Of a DNA stretch of 64,000 bases, positions 22,744 to 34,707 are shown piece by piece. A model generated the notes under the pieces. The model did not search any database. It saw only the letters and a program-made list of their open reading frames with translations, and was not told where the DNA came from. The first letter of the stretch is position 1, and every line of letters starts with the position of its first letter. The stretch spans positions 365,183 through 429,182 of the forward strand of contig NW_022985466.1 in assembly GCF_010093595.1 (NCBI RefSeq), given 5' to 3'. The DNA comes from Mytilinidion resinicola. Taxonomy: Eukaryota > Ascomycota > Dothideomycetes > Mytilinidiales > Mytilinidiaceae. A program made the position numbers and the translations under genes.

Positions 22744-24584
22744 GTTCACGTATGTAGATTTAGTTGACTGTTGAATGCTTTCGTTCCAAACGTGTGAAGT
22801 GAGATGCGCGGGATTTACAGTAGTATGTATGCACAATCTTCTCATGAACGCTAGCATCTGGAGATTTTTTTGCTGATTCGAAAGGGTCTGACGCATTTCC
22901 GGAATCACGATGCCCTAATTCCGGGTCGAATCTGATTGGTTACATGCATAGAATGCTAATTAGCTTCAGGTTGCGGGTAGGATTAGCCGAATTGAGAGCA
23001 GATGGCTTGTATTCGTCGGTTGTCAGATTATACACATGTACGCTGTTTCGATCGCTCGGGAAGTTGATGGTGCGATTGCATAAAACATTGCATTGGCATT
23101 CAACGAAGTAATGATTGACTTGACGGCATCCGAATGTTTGCTACCCATTGCTGATCGGAAATCCTCTGCTTGCGCTTAATTAGTTGAACCTAATGGTAGC
23201 ATAGCAGGTGACTTGCGGAAGGACTCCATGATCTCTTCGAAGGGCAACATGCTTTTCGGTGTCGTACAATTATCTTTGGAATCAATCACGCCGTTTTTCA
23301 GTGAAACAAGTCCCAGTCGAGTTTCCTTCTTATCAGCAGTTCTCTTGCTGAGATCGGATATATCCTCAGTGCCGTAACCGTGTCAATACGGCGATAAGAA
23401 GTAGTGTACTGCTCGCAATTGACTCTTTCATGTACCAAATCGCTAGACCTTGTACCCAAAAGGCTTCGGTCCGTTGCTTTAGGATTTCCGGAAGCGCCCC
23501 TGTCTAGAGTCACCTGCACTGTGTTTCTCGTCATGAGCGGTTTCTCATTCGAGCAATTACGATGACCGCGAATGGCTTTCATCAAGTTTGGAGCTGAACA
23601 TCAATGCCTAGGTGTTGCTATAGGATTAGTAAGGACGTTCAGGAGTATGGGCGGATCGATTTGTACCGTCATTCACACCACTATTCTAGAGAACGATCTC
23701 ACAAGAAATTTCGGAAAAAGTTCGCGATTGCATTAGCCAAACGTTGGAAAGCCCGCCGCTTCGGCTCTTGAATATTTGCGTGTCGTTTACCATGAACGGA
23801 AACCACGTTATGACGATTGAGGTAGATAGCGGACGGGAGGAGACTCGCTTGATGATGAAAATACGGCTCATATCATCCGCCACAATGAAATAGAGGTCAG
23901 AATAGAGGCGTTGGATGACGATGTGGGGTAGAATTGGTCATGTGATATGTAGAATTGGTCTTCGACGTGACAGGGAAGATTTGATCTTTCATTACAGCTA
24001 CCCAAGAATAGTAACTGAAGAAGAGCGGTTGGAAGATAAAAGCATACGTTTTTTGTATGGTGATCTTTGCAAAGGGACCATTGAAACATCCTGTGAGAAG
24101 TAGCTTGGTAGTTTGGGGAAGTGAATTGCTCCGGATGTCAAGATCTAGGAACAGGACGCAGTAGAACCAGCAAGCAGGAGGATGGGCGCTTGCAAGAAGG
24201 ACTCGGACTAGACATAATCGCTGATTTCGGAAATACTTCACCGTGAAACGTGCTGTCGATGACGGATGTAGAAGTTCGCATAGAACAGGTGAAGAATGCC
24301 ATTTGAGTTCTGCCACCGCCCGCCGCATCGGGTAAGTCGCCCATCGATGCACTGCAGCTGCTGGCTTGCAGGTACATGTACAACACCTCAATTGAACCCC
24401 TCTAAAAGCCCCCCAGCTGCGGCAGACGCCCAGAAAATCGCCAGACAGCCTATTCGCGGTGCCCTCTCACCCAACCCTTTGCGCCGCACCGATCGCAGGC
24501 GCGCCTTTGTCCCTCACCCCCTCCCCCAAGCCCGACGTATACATCCAGCGAACTGCAGACGGGCAGACGTGCAGAAAAGTAAGC
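22744..24584. other. Intergenic, ~1.8 kb
   Basis: Only short, overlapping frames without domain features occur here. The last 280 bp before 24585 become C-rich, as expected for the promoter and 5' leader of the Tco89 gene. I see no RNA gene or clear repeat. Confidence 0.45.
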
Positions 24585-26321
24585 ATGGCGCCCTCCTCCC
24601 AGGACGCCCAGTCGCAGCCGAGACGGCCACCGGCCGTCAGGCAGTCGTCCTCGTCTTCCTTCATGACCTCGCAGTCGCCCTCCGACGGCATCTCGTCGTC
24701 CCAAAAGGCCGCTCCTCACAAACACCAGAGACACGTCGTCGGCCAGAGTCGCATGGGCCCGCGCAACACCTCATTCGGCAAGAATCTCAACAAGCTGAAC
24801 AAGCTCGCCCAGGCTCAGGGAGGCGATGCGGCTGCAGGTGCCAAACACCATCGCCGCTCGCACTCGGGAACTTCAACCTCCACACCCAGCAGCCCTGCGC
24901 GTCCGGCCTTCAAGCGCAATGCGTCCACAGTCGGCATAGTGAGGCACAATACGCACACCCATACCCACGCCGCGCTCAAGAAGAACCTCTCAAGCGGCCA
25001 CCTCTCGCGGCAGGGCTCGTCTAAGAACATGCTGAAGTCCACCAAAAACGAGATCGCACCATCAAAGCGCTCCCTTACCCATCCCGGGAAGACACGCCAC
25101 TCGCCAGAAGATCACCCCACGGTGCACTTCGATGTAGGGAACGAAGAGGCGCAGGACGACGCATGGACGGAGGAAAGCGCATCGCAATCGCCAACCACGA
25201 CCCGTTCCAATACTCGGCAGAACTCCGTCATACTAGATTCCAGCAAGGCTCCATCGGCAGAAGAGTCGGAGACGGAAGCGTCTGAGCCTGCCAGGCCTGT
25301 ATCAAAGATTCCAGATTACCAGACGCCTCCCTCGCCAATGACTCGATATCAGCCTGACCAGATCCTACTCAAGCAGCCCAACGGCAGCAGCTCACACCAC
25401 TCAAGGCCTCCAGACGCAGACATGATCACTTCACGACTTCTCCAGCGCAGCGCATCGCATCACATCCCTCCACAAATGTCGTCGATATCAGCAACAGTGG
25501 TGCCGGACTCGCATGAGCGGTCGGTGGGTCATAGTCAAGGCTCGACACTGGCAGATACACCTGGAAGAGATCTGGTATCAAGGTTCATGGACGGCGATAG
25601 CTCCGGTGGCACACCGAACAGTAACTTCCTACCTCCGCGCAATTCACCCAAAGCGCAACCAGCAGACCTCGGCGCCCAACAACGCAACAAGTCTACCCCA
25701 AATATGGCAGCCACCGCAACACATTCAAGAGCGCAGTCGCGTCGCTCGGGCACAAGCACTCCCACAGACCTGCCGCCATCAAGAACCCAACAGAAGCTGT
25801 TGCTTCAACGCGCGTCGTCAAACATCGAGCCGCAGAAGCTTGTCCCCGTAATCCTTCCCCGGACCGGCGGCCCAACCCTGCTGAATTCTGGAATGCCATA
25901 TGCGGCCAGCAGCGAAGGGCGTCTGGATCCCCGCTTAAAGCACCAATTCGAGCACATATCACAGGAATACAACGTCATTCGCAGGTACCGCAATCCTCTC
26001 GTGGATGCAATCAATCGACTGGATCAGATGCCAAGCCGGCCGCGTAAAACGGCAACAATGCCATCCTCCATCGCCAATGGGTTCGTCGCGATTGGCAGCA
26101 CGTTGGATGGGATTGGGGAGAGTCCAAGCACAAGCTTTCGCGATTCCGGCAGTGCGGGAGACGGTGCAGATCGGCGCAGATCACGTGTCAGTTTCGATGG
26201 GGCACGTGACGATGTGGAGGGCCGGCAGAGTTTCGACAGCGACAACGGACGAGTGCGCAATGAAGTTGATGAGATATGTCGGAGGCTGTGGGAGAGCACC
26301 GAGATCGTCGACAGTGAATGA
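24585..26321 (+). CDS. TORC1 subunit Tco89-like protein
   Basis: One exon encodes 578 residues from Met 24585; the frame is open 126 bp further upstream, but that part is Pro/Thr-rich and unlike the family. The block RHVVGQSRMGPRNTSFGKN (about 50-70), the internal helical segment RLKHQFEHISQEYNVIRR (about 455), and the end of the protein (EICRRLWESTEIV) fit the Tco89 family. The rest is Ser/Thr/Pro-rich and predicted disordered, with many possible phosphorylation sites. In yeast, Tco89 is a TORC1-specific subunit on the vacuole that couples nutrients to growth; that role is inferred. The neighbours are unrelated. Confidence 0.82.
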   Translation: MAPSSQDAQSQPRRPPAVRQSSSSSFMTSQSPSDGISSSQKAAPHKHQRHVVGQSRMGPRNTSFGKNLNKLNKLAQAQGGDAAAGAKHHRRSHSGTSTSTPSSPARPAFKRNASTVGIVRHNTHTHTHAALKKNLSSGHLSRQGSSKNMLKSTKNEIAPSKRSLTHPGKTRHSPEDHPTVHFDVGNEEAQDDAWTEESASQSPTTTRSNTRQNSVILDSSKAPSAEESETEASEPARPVSKIPDYQTPPSPMTRYQPDQILLKQPNGSSSHHSRPPDADMITSRLLQRSASHHIPPQMSSISATVVPDSHERSVGHSQGSTLADTPGRDLVSRFMDGDSSGGTPNSNFLPPRNSPKAQPADLGAQQRNKSTPNMAATATHSRAQSRRSGTSTPTDLPPSRTQQKLLLQRASSNIEPQKLVPVILPRTGGPTLLNSGMPYAASSEGRLDPRLKHQFEHISQEYNVIRRYRNPLVDAINRLDQMPSRPRKTATMPSSIANGFVAIGSTLDGIGESPSTSFRDSGSAGDGADRRRSRVSFDGARDDVEGRQSFDSDNGRVRNEVDEICRRLWESTEIVDSE

Positions 26322-28957
26322 GGCGTCGACTCAGTTACCGACTCAGTCACCGACTATGGATGGATGCGAAACACATGTAGTCCCTCGGGGCTTTCAACCC
26401 ACTGCACATACGGCAGTACTCTAATAAATTAGGTGCGTGAGAATTGGGCGAATGTGGCGAGTGTTTTTGGATATTCCAAAATCATGGGCGATTTTATGGC
26501 CGTCGGTTTATCAGTATTCGGCGTAAAGACTGCAGATTCAGCCAGAGCGGGCGGTCTACGACTCTACCAACCTGTACTTGTACCAGCTTTGATCTTCCCA
26601 TTCTGATATGCGATATGATTTATCGGGGTTGGACTTTCTCGCAAGATATGTACAGGGGAAGGGGAGGGGAGATTCGCTGGGGATGGCATTACTGGTCCTG
26701 GACGGCCTAGCCTAACCATAGGGCGGCTAATGAACTCTTCAAATTACTACCATGGAAGCAAATAGTTCCATTTGCGCCCCCTTTTGGTCTCTCCCACGTC
26801 TGATTTGCGCGCCCGTCTACACCTATCTGTCACTGCTTGGGATGATTCAGCGAGTTTCCACAAAGTCCAAAGGCAAGGGCTTCGATCTCGTTCAGATTCC
26901 TGAAAATGCATTGAAGCATCTCAAGCAGTGGCAGACAGAAGTACACACGAGACAGAGTGCTTGATGAGGGTGCCACTTTTCTCACGTCCAGCGTGGTTGC
27001 CTCCATTTGCGGAGTCGTACATCACGCTCGGATGCAGGGCAGAGTTCATTCCTTCAAGGCAGCTAACAATGTCGCACTTTGCCTCTCGAATAAAACCAGC
27101 TTTTGGGTGCTGGGTCGGTGTTTCTAGCCTAGTTCATTCGCCGGCGGGTCTCTCCACTGCGCCGTCGGGATGGCCACGTTGTGAGTAGCACAAGGCGCAA
27201 ATGGAGAGGTCATCTGACTGGAAATGCTACCATACAACGAAAAGAGCTGGGCATGGGCACGGCTTCGAGGAGCTGGAGGCACAGCAGGACGAACGATCCG
27301 AATTCCGAGGTGCGTTTACCCACCGTTAGCTCTCCTTTTGTACGCGCTGGGGGTACTTCAACGAATTTCGCTTCTTTGAGCATCGTGAGAGAAAACTCTT
27401 GGCAGGCTTCGGAGCCACTCAGTCATGAATGCGCCGATTCTTCAAAGGGTCTCGAAGCCAGTGGCGCAACGCGAGTGCGTAACGGCGATTCGCCATGGCA
27501 GGGGCCCAGCTGGAGTCGAGTCGGTGACAGCAGCGGCGTGGCACAAGATGCAACGCGGAGGGTGCTCGTTGGGCAGACAGGCTCTACGACAGCTGCGGTT
27601 TCCGGCGTGCCACGTCCATGGCGGCAGTGTCACAGCCACGAGCGAGAAAAGCCCGCCGCACTGCACCGGCGACTAAGGCTGGGCGGGCATGCATTGCTCG
27701 GGCCTGTCTATGGTGTGCCTGGGCGACGAAAATAACGCGCCCGTTTCATGTAGCGGGCGCAGCAGGCAGCGCTGAGGCACGATGGAAAGCGTCATGGTCA
27801 AGAGGACGGAGGATGAGGAGGATATGGGGGAGAGGGAGAGAGCCTCGGATGAGGAAGGTCGGCGCATGTGCGGTTGGGCGAGGAAATTGCGCGATGGTGG
27901 TGGTTAAAGGAGCGTGGAGGGCGAGGCGAATGGAGACGATCGTGATCAGGAGCCGTTAGGGGACCAAAAAGTGCCTCATCTCCGTCTGGCCAGTCAGGAA
28001 TCGCTGCATCACGAGCTGCCGCCGGCGGAGGGGGTCCTTAAATTCTCCACAGCTTGGCGTGCACAAGTCTCACAACTCTGCGCACAACTCTGCATTTTAA
28101 CGACTGGAACGTTTGACTCGGGCAAGGGAGGAGAGATATTCAAGGTAAAAGTACTCTGGACTATTGTATTTCCTTCCGAGCAGCAGAAGAAGGTGTCTCC
28201 CATTGCGCCGTTCAGGGGCTCCAGTAAGGGCTCCAAGAATGTTCCTGTGTCGACATCTCTGTTCTCTGCAAAGGTAACCTTTGTACGGAGTATGTCGCCT
28301 TCAAGATGCAAAACATGTCCCTGCGTCATAGCAGCCTGGCTATAATGACCCCACCAGCCGTGCACAAATCATTCCTCGGTCGTGTCAGTTTACCGCCTTC
28401 CCCAGGCGCCGGGACGAGTGAGACAAATCTGGGTGCCCCAAGCGATCGCCTTGTGGCTAAGCCGCAGTCGGCCTGGCGCCACTGTGAAATTTTAGCCCTT
28501 GTCGGCCTGCCAGCCAGCGTGGGTGGCCCGAGCGTATGCAATCTTAGCTGCAGGGCGCCCATAACCCGCGCTTCTCCCGGCCAGCCTCTTCTTCCTCACC
28601 CGGTGCTCCTCGTCCAGCTCTCCCTTCAGCTTCTCTCCCAGTCACTCCTTTGACCTACTCAGGCCGTGCCTAGCACTCACACTCATTATCTGCGATTCAT
28701 ACCGTCTCCGAAACTCTCAACCGTCAACCCTGCCCAGTCGCATCAACAAACAGTCGCACGCACACACCACGCACACGACCCACGGCTCCAGTCGCATGCA
28801 ATCGCCAGAAACGCCAATTCAGCTTCAGAAACACTCTTTCATCAACCTGTCTCAACCTCTGTCCGCTTCATAAGCACCAGTCTGCTCCGTCGCATTGCGC
28901 ATTCGCATCCCTATCAAACAGCTTTACAGCATATTGATATAGCATACCACCACCACG
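26322..28957. other. Intergenic, ~2.6 kb
   Basis: This contains one MITE-like element (26790-26981, listed separately). The frames at 27181-27960 overlap in several phases and show no domain; I treat them as chance. The last 350 bp (28600-28950) are C/T-rich with CACACAC-type runs and look like the promoter and long 5' leader of the GPI-protein gene. Confidence 0.45.
26790..26981. mobile_element. Family A MITE-like element
   Basis: About 190 bp align by eye, with clear similarity, to 55573-55778. Shared parts include TTTCCACA.AGTCCAA, a long identical core CAGATTCCTGAAAATGCATT, AAGCAGTGGCAGACAG and the end GTGCCACTTTTC. CTGTCACTGCTTGG on the left and AGCAGTGGCAGACAG on the right are inverted to each other. 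No protein is encoded, so it would depend on a transposase elsewhere. Confidence 0.7.
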
Positions 28958-29389
28958 ATGAAAATCACCTCGGTCCTCGTCGCCCTTGCGGCCTTCGCTC
29001 CCTTCGCCATCGCTGGTGACTACGAGGGAACCACCGTGTCCACCTTCTACTCCACCAAGACCGTCTACCTCGTCCACACCGAGACCAAGACCGGCACTCC
29101 CCCCGCCTACACCAGCAGCAGCACCTCTAGCTCCTCCAGCTCCAGCTCCACCCCAACCCCGGTCTACTACCCGACTTCCTACGGCACCTCAGTCCCGAGT
29201 TTCTCGTCCGTCTCCAACTACACCGTGAGCAGCACCGGCGCGTACTACCCCACTGGCAGCGGCACTGGATCTCTGCCCAACCCAACCACCACCGGCGCTA
29301 TACCCACTTTCACTGGCGCTGCGTCGCATCTCAGCTCGAATGCCCTCGTGGCTGCGATAGCCGCTGGCGTGGGCTACCTCGCTCTGTAA
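28958..29389 (+). CDS. Small GPI-anchored cell-wall protein
   Basis: One exon encodes 143 residues. Residues 1-19 form a signal peptide (MKITSVLVALAAFAPFAIAG). The middle is rich in Ser, Thr, Tyr and Pro, with a poly-Ser tract at about 54-64 (a TCC/AGC microsatellite in the DNA), and would be heavily O-glycosylated. The C-terminus ends in a hydrophobic stretch (about 127-143) preceded by small residues SSN, as in a GPI attachment signal. The protein therefore probably ends up in the plasma membrane or cell wall. I see no enzymatic domain. The long pyrimidine-rich leader suggests good expression. Confidence 0.85.
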   Translation: MKITSVLVALAAFAPFAIAGDYEGTTVSTFYSTKTVYLVHTETKTGTPPAYTSSSTSSSSSSSSTPTPVYYPTSYGTSVPSFSSVSNYTVSSTGAYYPTGSGTGSLPNPTTTGAIPTFTGAASHLSSNALVAAIAAGVGYLAL

Positions 29390-30998
29390 CCCTTCGAGTT
29401 CCAACGGATCTTCGAGTGCATCTACCTCTTCTTCTATCACGCATGAACGACGTGTCGGGCATGCGCCATTTTTTCTCCCGGAGCTGGAGTGCTTGATGCA
29501 GTTTTTACTTTAGCGAGGGGCCTTGCGAGCGAGTAAAGGTCGACACGATGATTGATGCTTCATGCCCTAAACCCGAACTTTATTCCCCACCTCACACTGC
29601 TACCCCTTACCCCGATTCGTGGATGCTATGGTCTTCCCGAATCCTGCGATCTGTTTTGTTGTTTACAGCAACCACTTTCTTGCACATGCGCATTCCGAAC
29701 GCGTTCGCAAAGCACGAACCGACATCGCGGGAGGATTCACTTATCGAACCCCGTGAGCTACATATATGTTTCCGTTCTACCTGCGCGACACGCACCAACT
29801 CAAACCCCAAGATGCTAGCATTTTGCCCCCTTTCACTTCGTCGTCCCAGCGACGCACTCGAGAGAACTTCCAAATGGTGGAGCCTGTATTTTGATACCCC
29901 ATTTCGGCCTTTTCCTCTGCTTCACCCCAGGGATCATGGCTTTGTTTTCTCTTCTAACCTGTGGACTACCTTTTTGGTTTTGTTTTTAGCTTGCTTGCGG
30001 AGGAATTATTGAGGGCTTAGGAAGGCTGGGATGGATCACCACACATACACAACACTCAATTGTACGTAAGGCGTGCTGGCTACTTGGTAGCGCATTGCCG
30101 ATAGATGTTGCTGTTGTATATCCAGCTGCTGGAACTGTAGGATAAAACCTTTAACTATTTTGTCCTCGTATAAATTTCCTATGCCGCTTTCGTGTGACCT
30201 TGAATCTCGATGTTTGTGCGGCTTCTGGCCCCCATCCTACGGATACGAAAAACATTTCCAACATCCACTCAGCCACTCAGCCACACCCTGCTTACATCCA
30301 GCCGCTCCACTCCTGCGACTATAATTCCTCGCCTTACTGAAAATTTCCTACCATTCCTCCATCCTGCCATCGCACCCGTGCCACCAACCTAGCCTCTTAG
30401 TACTCCCTAGTCAGCAGTCGCTAGCGCCAGCGTTGACACACCCTACCGATTCCACTACGCCGCTCGATATGAGGCGATGTTTCAGACACGTAAACCCTAA
30501 CTTCTACCGTACTCCGTGTCGTACTTTACGGAAGTCGGGCCGAGTGATGTTATTTCGGGAAGCACTTTATTGTAGCGACTTAGCTATATATAATCCAAAC
30601 AGCTTTGTGAGGCGGTGCGCGTCCAGGAATCTAGACGCGGGATTTAGGCTCAGGATACCTAGCCCATGGCGCGGGCGATGCGTGTGGTTGCACGTGGTGG
30701 CTTGCGTGTGAGGCGCGTAGAGTTGATGAGTCTGAGGCTTGATTGATGCGAAGAGTGTAGAATGTGGTACGGAGGGGTTTGTCTTGGATAGAGCGTTGAG
30801 GGTATTGAGTCGGGGGTGTCCGGTTTCAGAGATAAGAATGCAATAGAAATGAAACACGATCTGAGGGGTTGGCTTGTTGGGTTGGATTGAAACATGCACA
30901 GTACGTTTCTTACGGTGTTTATACACATTCTTGATGGTACCCTCGATACTACGACGTTGCCAGCTGACGTACACTCGTCGTCGACCATGCTCACTCTT
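29390..30998. other. Convergent 3' intergenic region, ~1.6 kb
   Basis: This lies between the stops of the GPI-protein gene and the Ind1 gene. A 154-codon frame at 29548-30012 has no domain, and its codons read like random sequence. I see no RNA gene. Confidence 0.45.
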
Positions 30999-32095
30999 TT
31001 ACAGTTCTACAAGCTCTCCCGCCGTCTTTGCAATGTTTTCGAAAGCCTTCGCTCGCAGGCTATCTGGTTCCGCGACTACAGTCGGCTTTCCGCGATCTGC
31101 GTCCTCACATATACTGGGGTGTAGAGGGATCTCCCCTAGCAGACGCAGCTTCTGATCCTCACACATCTTCGCAATATGCGCCGGCGAGCCGAATATAGGA
31201 TGTGATGTCGAGCAGGTAGGGCATATAAAGGCGGACATGTTCGAGACGAGTCCAAGGAGCGGGACTGATACTTTATTAAAGAGGGCCACGCCTTTGATGG
31301 CGTCTTTGAGGGCGAGGTCTTGAGGGGTAGAGATAATAATTGCACCTGGAATGTCGTTAGTCCGATGCCAATAGAAAAACTGGCTATGAAAACTTACCAT
31401 CTAACTTAACTTGTTGCGTGATTGTCAATTGGACGTCTCCTGTCCCGGGAGGTAGGTCCATTACCAGTACATCCAATCCGCCCCAATCGACTTCATGAAG
31501 GAGCTGTTGTAGAGCTTTCATGACCATCAGACCTCGCCATGCAACTGGCGAGGCCTCAGGGATCAGATATCCCATGGACATAGATTTAACCCCATAATTT
31601 GATAGCGGGATAAGTTGGCTGTCTGAAAAGAGACTTGATAAATGCTGGTGCGAAGACAAGGACGTGGGTACGGACTAACTCGAGGATAGCCTGGGCTCGC
31701 CAGAGAGGTTCAAAAGGGTCGGTATTGAGGGACCAAAGATATCGGTGTCGAGAATGCCCGTCCTGTGGCCGGAACGTGCGAAGGAGAGTGCCAAGTTGAC
31801 TAGCAATTGGACGTAAGAACAGATGCTCAAGTTTATATAGTAGTCATAATGCTAACCAGCTATTGTCGACTTTCCCACCCCTCCTTTTGCCGATGAGACG
31901 GCAATAACCTTCCTAACATCTCGAATGCTGCGCTGTTGCGGGAGTCCGCGTTGCATACGGGGGACCGTTGGAGGCGCGCCGGAACGGGGGAGGCCCTGAC
32001 ACCGTCAATGGCAATTCTGTTGATAGACACTCAGGGTATACCAATGGATTCTCATGCTGGAGACTTCGCAGAGTTGAGAATAACCTTTGTTTCAT
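30999..32095 (-). CDS. Ind1/NUBPL, Fe-S assembly factor for respiratory complex I
   Basis: Five exons (32095-32042, 31995-31857, 31799-31680, 31622-31398, 31345-30999) join in phase to 294 residues. The protein belongs to the Mrp/Nbp35 P-loop ATPases. In mitochondria, Ind1 delivers Fe-S clusters to complex I. Residues 1-15 are basic, like a mitochondrial presequence, followed by the family box HENPLGLPRSG. The deviant Walker A reads [10 protein letters not shown] (about 50). The cluster-binding CPTC lies near 220 in [20 protein letters not shown] and DLPPGTGD are also present. No single exon shows the whole gene, which explains why open frames look fragmentary. It shares a 143-bp promoter with BFR2. 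Confidence 0.93.
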
Positions 32096-32238
32096 CTCTG
32101 TGTATAAGCGATGGGGAATGTGTCTGGAACTCGTGACGTCGGTTTGGGAAAATCGTTGGCGCGAAAAAGCTTCGACCTCCGAATAAAAATTTTGAACATC
32201 GACATCTCTTCGAAGCTCCACCATTCACAAACGCAATC
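32096..32238. promoter_or_regulatory. Short divergent promoter between IND1 and BFR2
   Basis: Only 143 bp separate the start codons of Ind1 (minus) and Bfr2 (plus). Both 5' leaders and the core promoters must fit here or overlap. I see no clear TATA box. A TGACGTC, CRE/ATF-like, motif occurs near 32135. Confidence 0.65.
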
Positions 32239-33869
32239 ATGGCTCTGAAGATGTCAAAGTCCAGAGGTAAGGAGTTCATTCGTGTTATATTCTTATGTGC
32301 GATCTAACTTGTATATCTAGATTTTGACCCTGAAGAAATCCCAAATTTCCCACCGAGCGACAGCGATGCGCCTTCAGACGACGAAAGCTTAGACGAAGAA
32401 GAGGGAGGGCGAGAGCACTATGTGGATGTTGGGTATGTTGGATAATATGTATTCCAACGACAACGTTAACAGTTGGTAGCAAGAGCAAACTTCGCAAGAA
32501 ACCCGAAGGCGTCCCACTAGGACCGCAGTATAAAGGCTCAAAAGTCAGTCGAGATATTGCGCTAGATGAGGACAGCGACGATCCTTTTTCAAAAGAAGTT
32601 GGTTGGGAAAGCAGTGAAGATGAAGAAGAGAAGGAGGAGGGAGAGGGGGGTATCGCTGTTCCTACAAATGGTGTAACGCATCACTCAAGTGGCAGCGACG
32701 GAAGTGAGAATGCCGACGAAGAGGGCGAATTCTCTGACGAAGATGAAGATGAAGGCCCCGAGCAAGAGAAGGTCCGTTTTGGTGGTGATGACTTCGAAGG
32801 CTTTGAGAGCGAGGATGACGACGAGGACGATGCGGATGGCTCAGACGAGCAAGACGACGCTATCAGTCGTGCTGAACTACGGAAGATCATGAGCGAGGAG
32901 CAGAAGAGCATCACGGCAACCGTTTCTCAAGCTGCGAAGACGGATGCTGAAAAAGGAGAAGCTGTCAAAGCCCAACGGAAGACTTTCGATTCTATCTTGA
33001 ACACCCGAATACGACTACAGAAGGCTCTAATATCCTCAAACTCGCTTCCTTCCGCCATAGACACCGAAGATCTCAACAAAGGAGAAGACGCCGTACAAGC
33101 TGCAGAGAATGCTGCACTAGCTTTGCTCAACACCCTCTCCGGGCTGCGGTCCAGTCTCAATGCTGCCCAGGCTGGGACAAAACGCAAACGAGCCGATTCC
33201 TTTATCCTCGAAACCTCGTCTTTCGAGATATGGAAGTCCATCAAGGCCTCCGAGTCTAGCAACATGCAAAATCGTCGCACTGTTCTAGAGAAATGGTCCG
33301 CAAAGTCTCGCCCAGCCCCCATTGTACCTCAAACTCGCCGCCTCAACAGCAGCGCCGTATCAGAACAGACCATTACCGACGTCCTAAATACGCATATGTC
33401 AGATTCGGCTCGTCTAGTCAAACGAACACGCATTCCAAGGTCTTGTGCGCCCGTTCAGGTTGCGGCTGGTGTCGCCGAATCAGCTGAGATTTACGACGAT
33501 GCGGATTTCTACGGCCTCCTCTTGAAAGAACTGCTCGAGCAACGCTCGGAAGATGTCTCGATGCAGATCAATGGAACTGGCTATGTGGCTCAAGCTCCTT
33601 GGCAGGCGGTGCGTGATGCAAAGACGAAGCGTATCGTGGACACCAAAGCTAGCAAGGGAAGGAAATTGCGGTACACAGTTCATGAGAAGTTACAGAATTA
33701 CATGGCACCAGAGGATCGCAATACATGGGGCGAAAGGCAGACCGACGAGCTGTTTGGTAGTCTCTTCGGAAGGAAGACAGAATTGGCCGAAGATGCGGAG
33801 CAAAAGGATGAAGAGATGAGTGACGATGAAGATGCCGCCGAACAAGGCCTGTTACTGTTTAGAAGTTGA
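32239..33869 (+). CDS. BFR2: Bfr2/AATF (Traube) ribosome biogenesis protein
   Basis: Exons 32239-32266, 32321-32432 and 32480-33869 join in phase to 509 residues. The N-terminal third is very acidic (long Asp/Glu runs). A central helical part carries the conserved FEIWKSI and RRTVLEKWSAK segments of the AATF/Che-1 leucine-zipper region. The C-terminal TRAUB domain shows YDDADFYGLLLKELLEQR and LRYTVHEKLQNYM. Bfr2 acts in the nucleolus in 18S rRNA processing as part of the small-subunit processome. The length is close to other fungal Bfr2 proteins. Confidence 0.94.
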
Positions 33870-34707
33870 TGGTTTAAAACGAAATGAAATAGGAGTATAG
33901 GATGGCAAGTTCCTCCATTTGGCTACAGCACTATGCCATCAGTCTGGACACACGGATACCACTGCTTCTAGGTTGAGTGCCACTCTCGGGAGCTAGTCAC
34001 CACTGTCAGGAGCAGCTCCGTTGCCATGAAGTCCACTTTTCGAAAGTGCACAGACTTATGGCCTGTCACTGTACATCGGGAAGTTGTGACCCAATGGCCG
34101 CGCTTATCACCCTAGAAGGCACACGGAACATGGAAGAGGTGGCACTCTGATTCTACAACACGCCATCTCGTGTGTCAACCTCTCTGCCGCTGCTTGGGGT
34201 GCTTCAGTGCATCTGACAGATGGAAGCTCTTCACCTTGAGTTACGTGGCAACTCGTTGAAGCACCCCAAGCAGTCGCAGACAGGTCACGAATTTGTGGTT
34301 CTGATTCTAAACTTTCTATCCTTAAGCTATGTACATACGCACTATTTCTGTGCTTGTGTACGCTTGTTTAGCACCGCTTAAGGTCCTCCGGTATGTTATT
34401 GTTATTCATGAAATACTAGCTTTAGCAAGCCTGATAGGTCTTCGGGCCACGTCGCGGTTTTGAACTGCTGAGTATGCAACCTTTTTCACGCCCATCGTGG
34501 AAGGCTCTTTCGTGAGCCTTTCTCTTTTGGAAAGCCCCAAATAGGCCTCTGCGTGAGTTCTCTATACGAACGTACCCTTCTTCGCTCTTCAAACACTCAA
34601 CATCAACCTCACTCTACCAATCATCACCGCGACTCCTATAATTCTGTCTTTCTCTGAACACTCGGAGCACTTGGACTTATTCTTACTACCCCCCCTCAGC
34701 TGCAACC
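33870..34707. repeat. Repeat-rich spacer with family A and B copies
   Basis: A family A copy lies at about 34135-34300: it opens with GAGGTGGCACTC and has CTGCCGCTGCTTGGGGTGC inverted to GCACCCCAAGCAGTCGCAG. A fragment (TACCACTGCTTCTAG, then GAGTGCCACTC) sits near 33957-33990. A family B copy is at about 34352-34460 (TGTACGCTTGTTTAGCACCG, then GATAGGTCTTCGGGCCAC). The last 120 bp before 34708 are C-rich and probably the promoter of the LysM-CAP gene. Confidence 0.6.

Noticed and set aside
27181..27960. Plus-strand frames of 83-184 codons
   Set aside because: Several phases are open at once, composition is random-like and no domain is visible; probably chance in GC-rich spacer.
29189..29440. 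Minus-strand frame opposite the GPI protein
   Set aside because: Shadow of the Ser/Thr-rich coding repeats; no independent support.
29548..30012. 154-codon plus-strand frame
   Set aside because: It lies in the 3' region of the GPI-protein gene and has no domain or convincing codon pattern.
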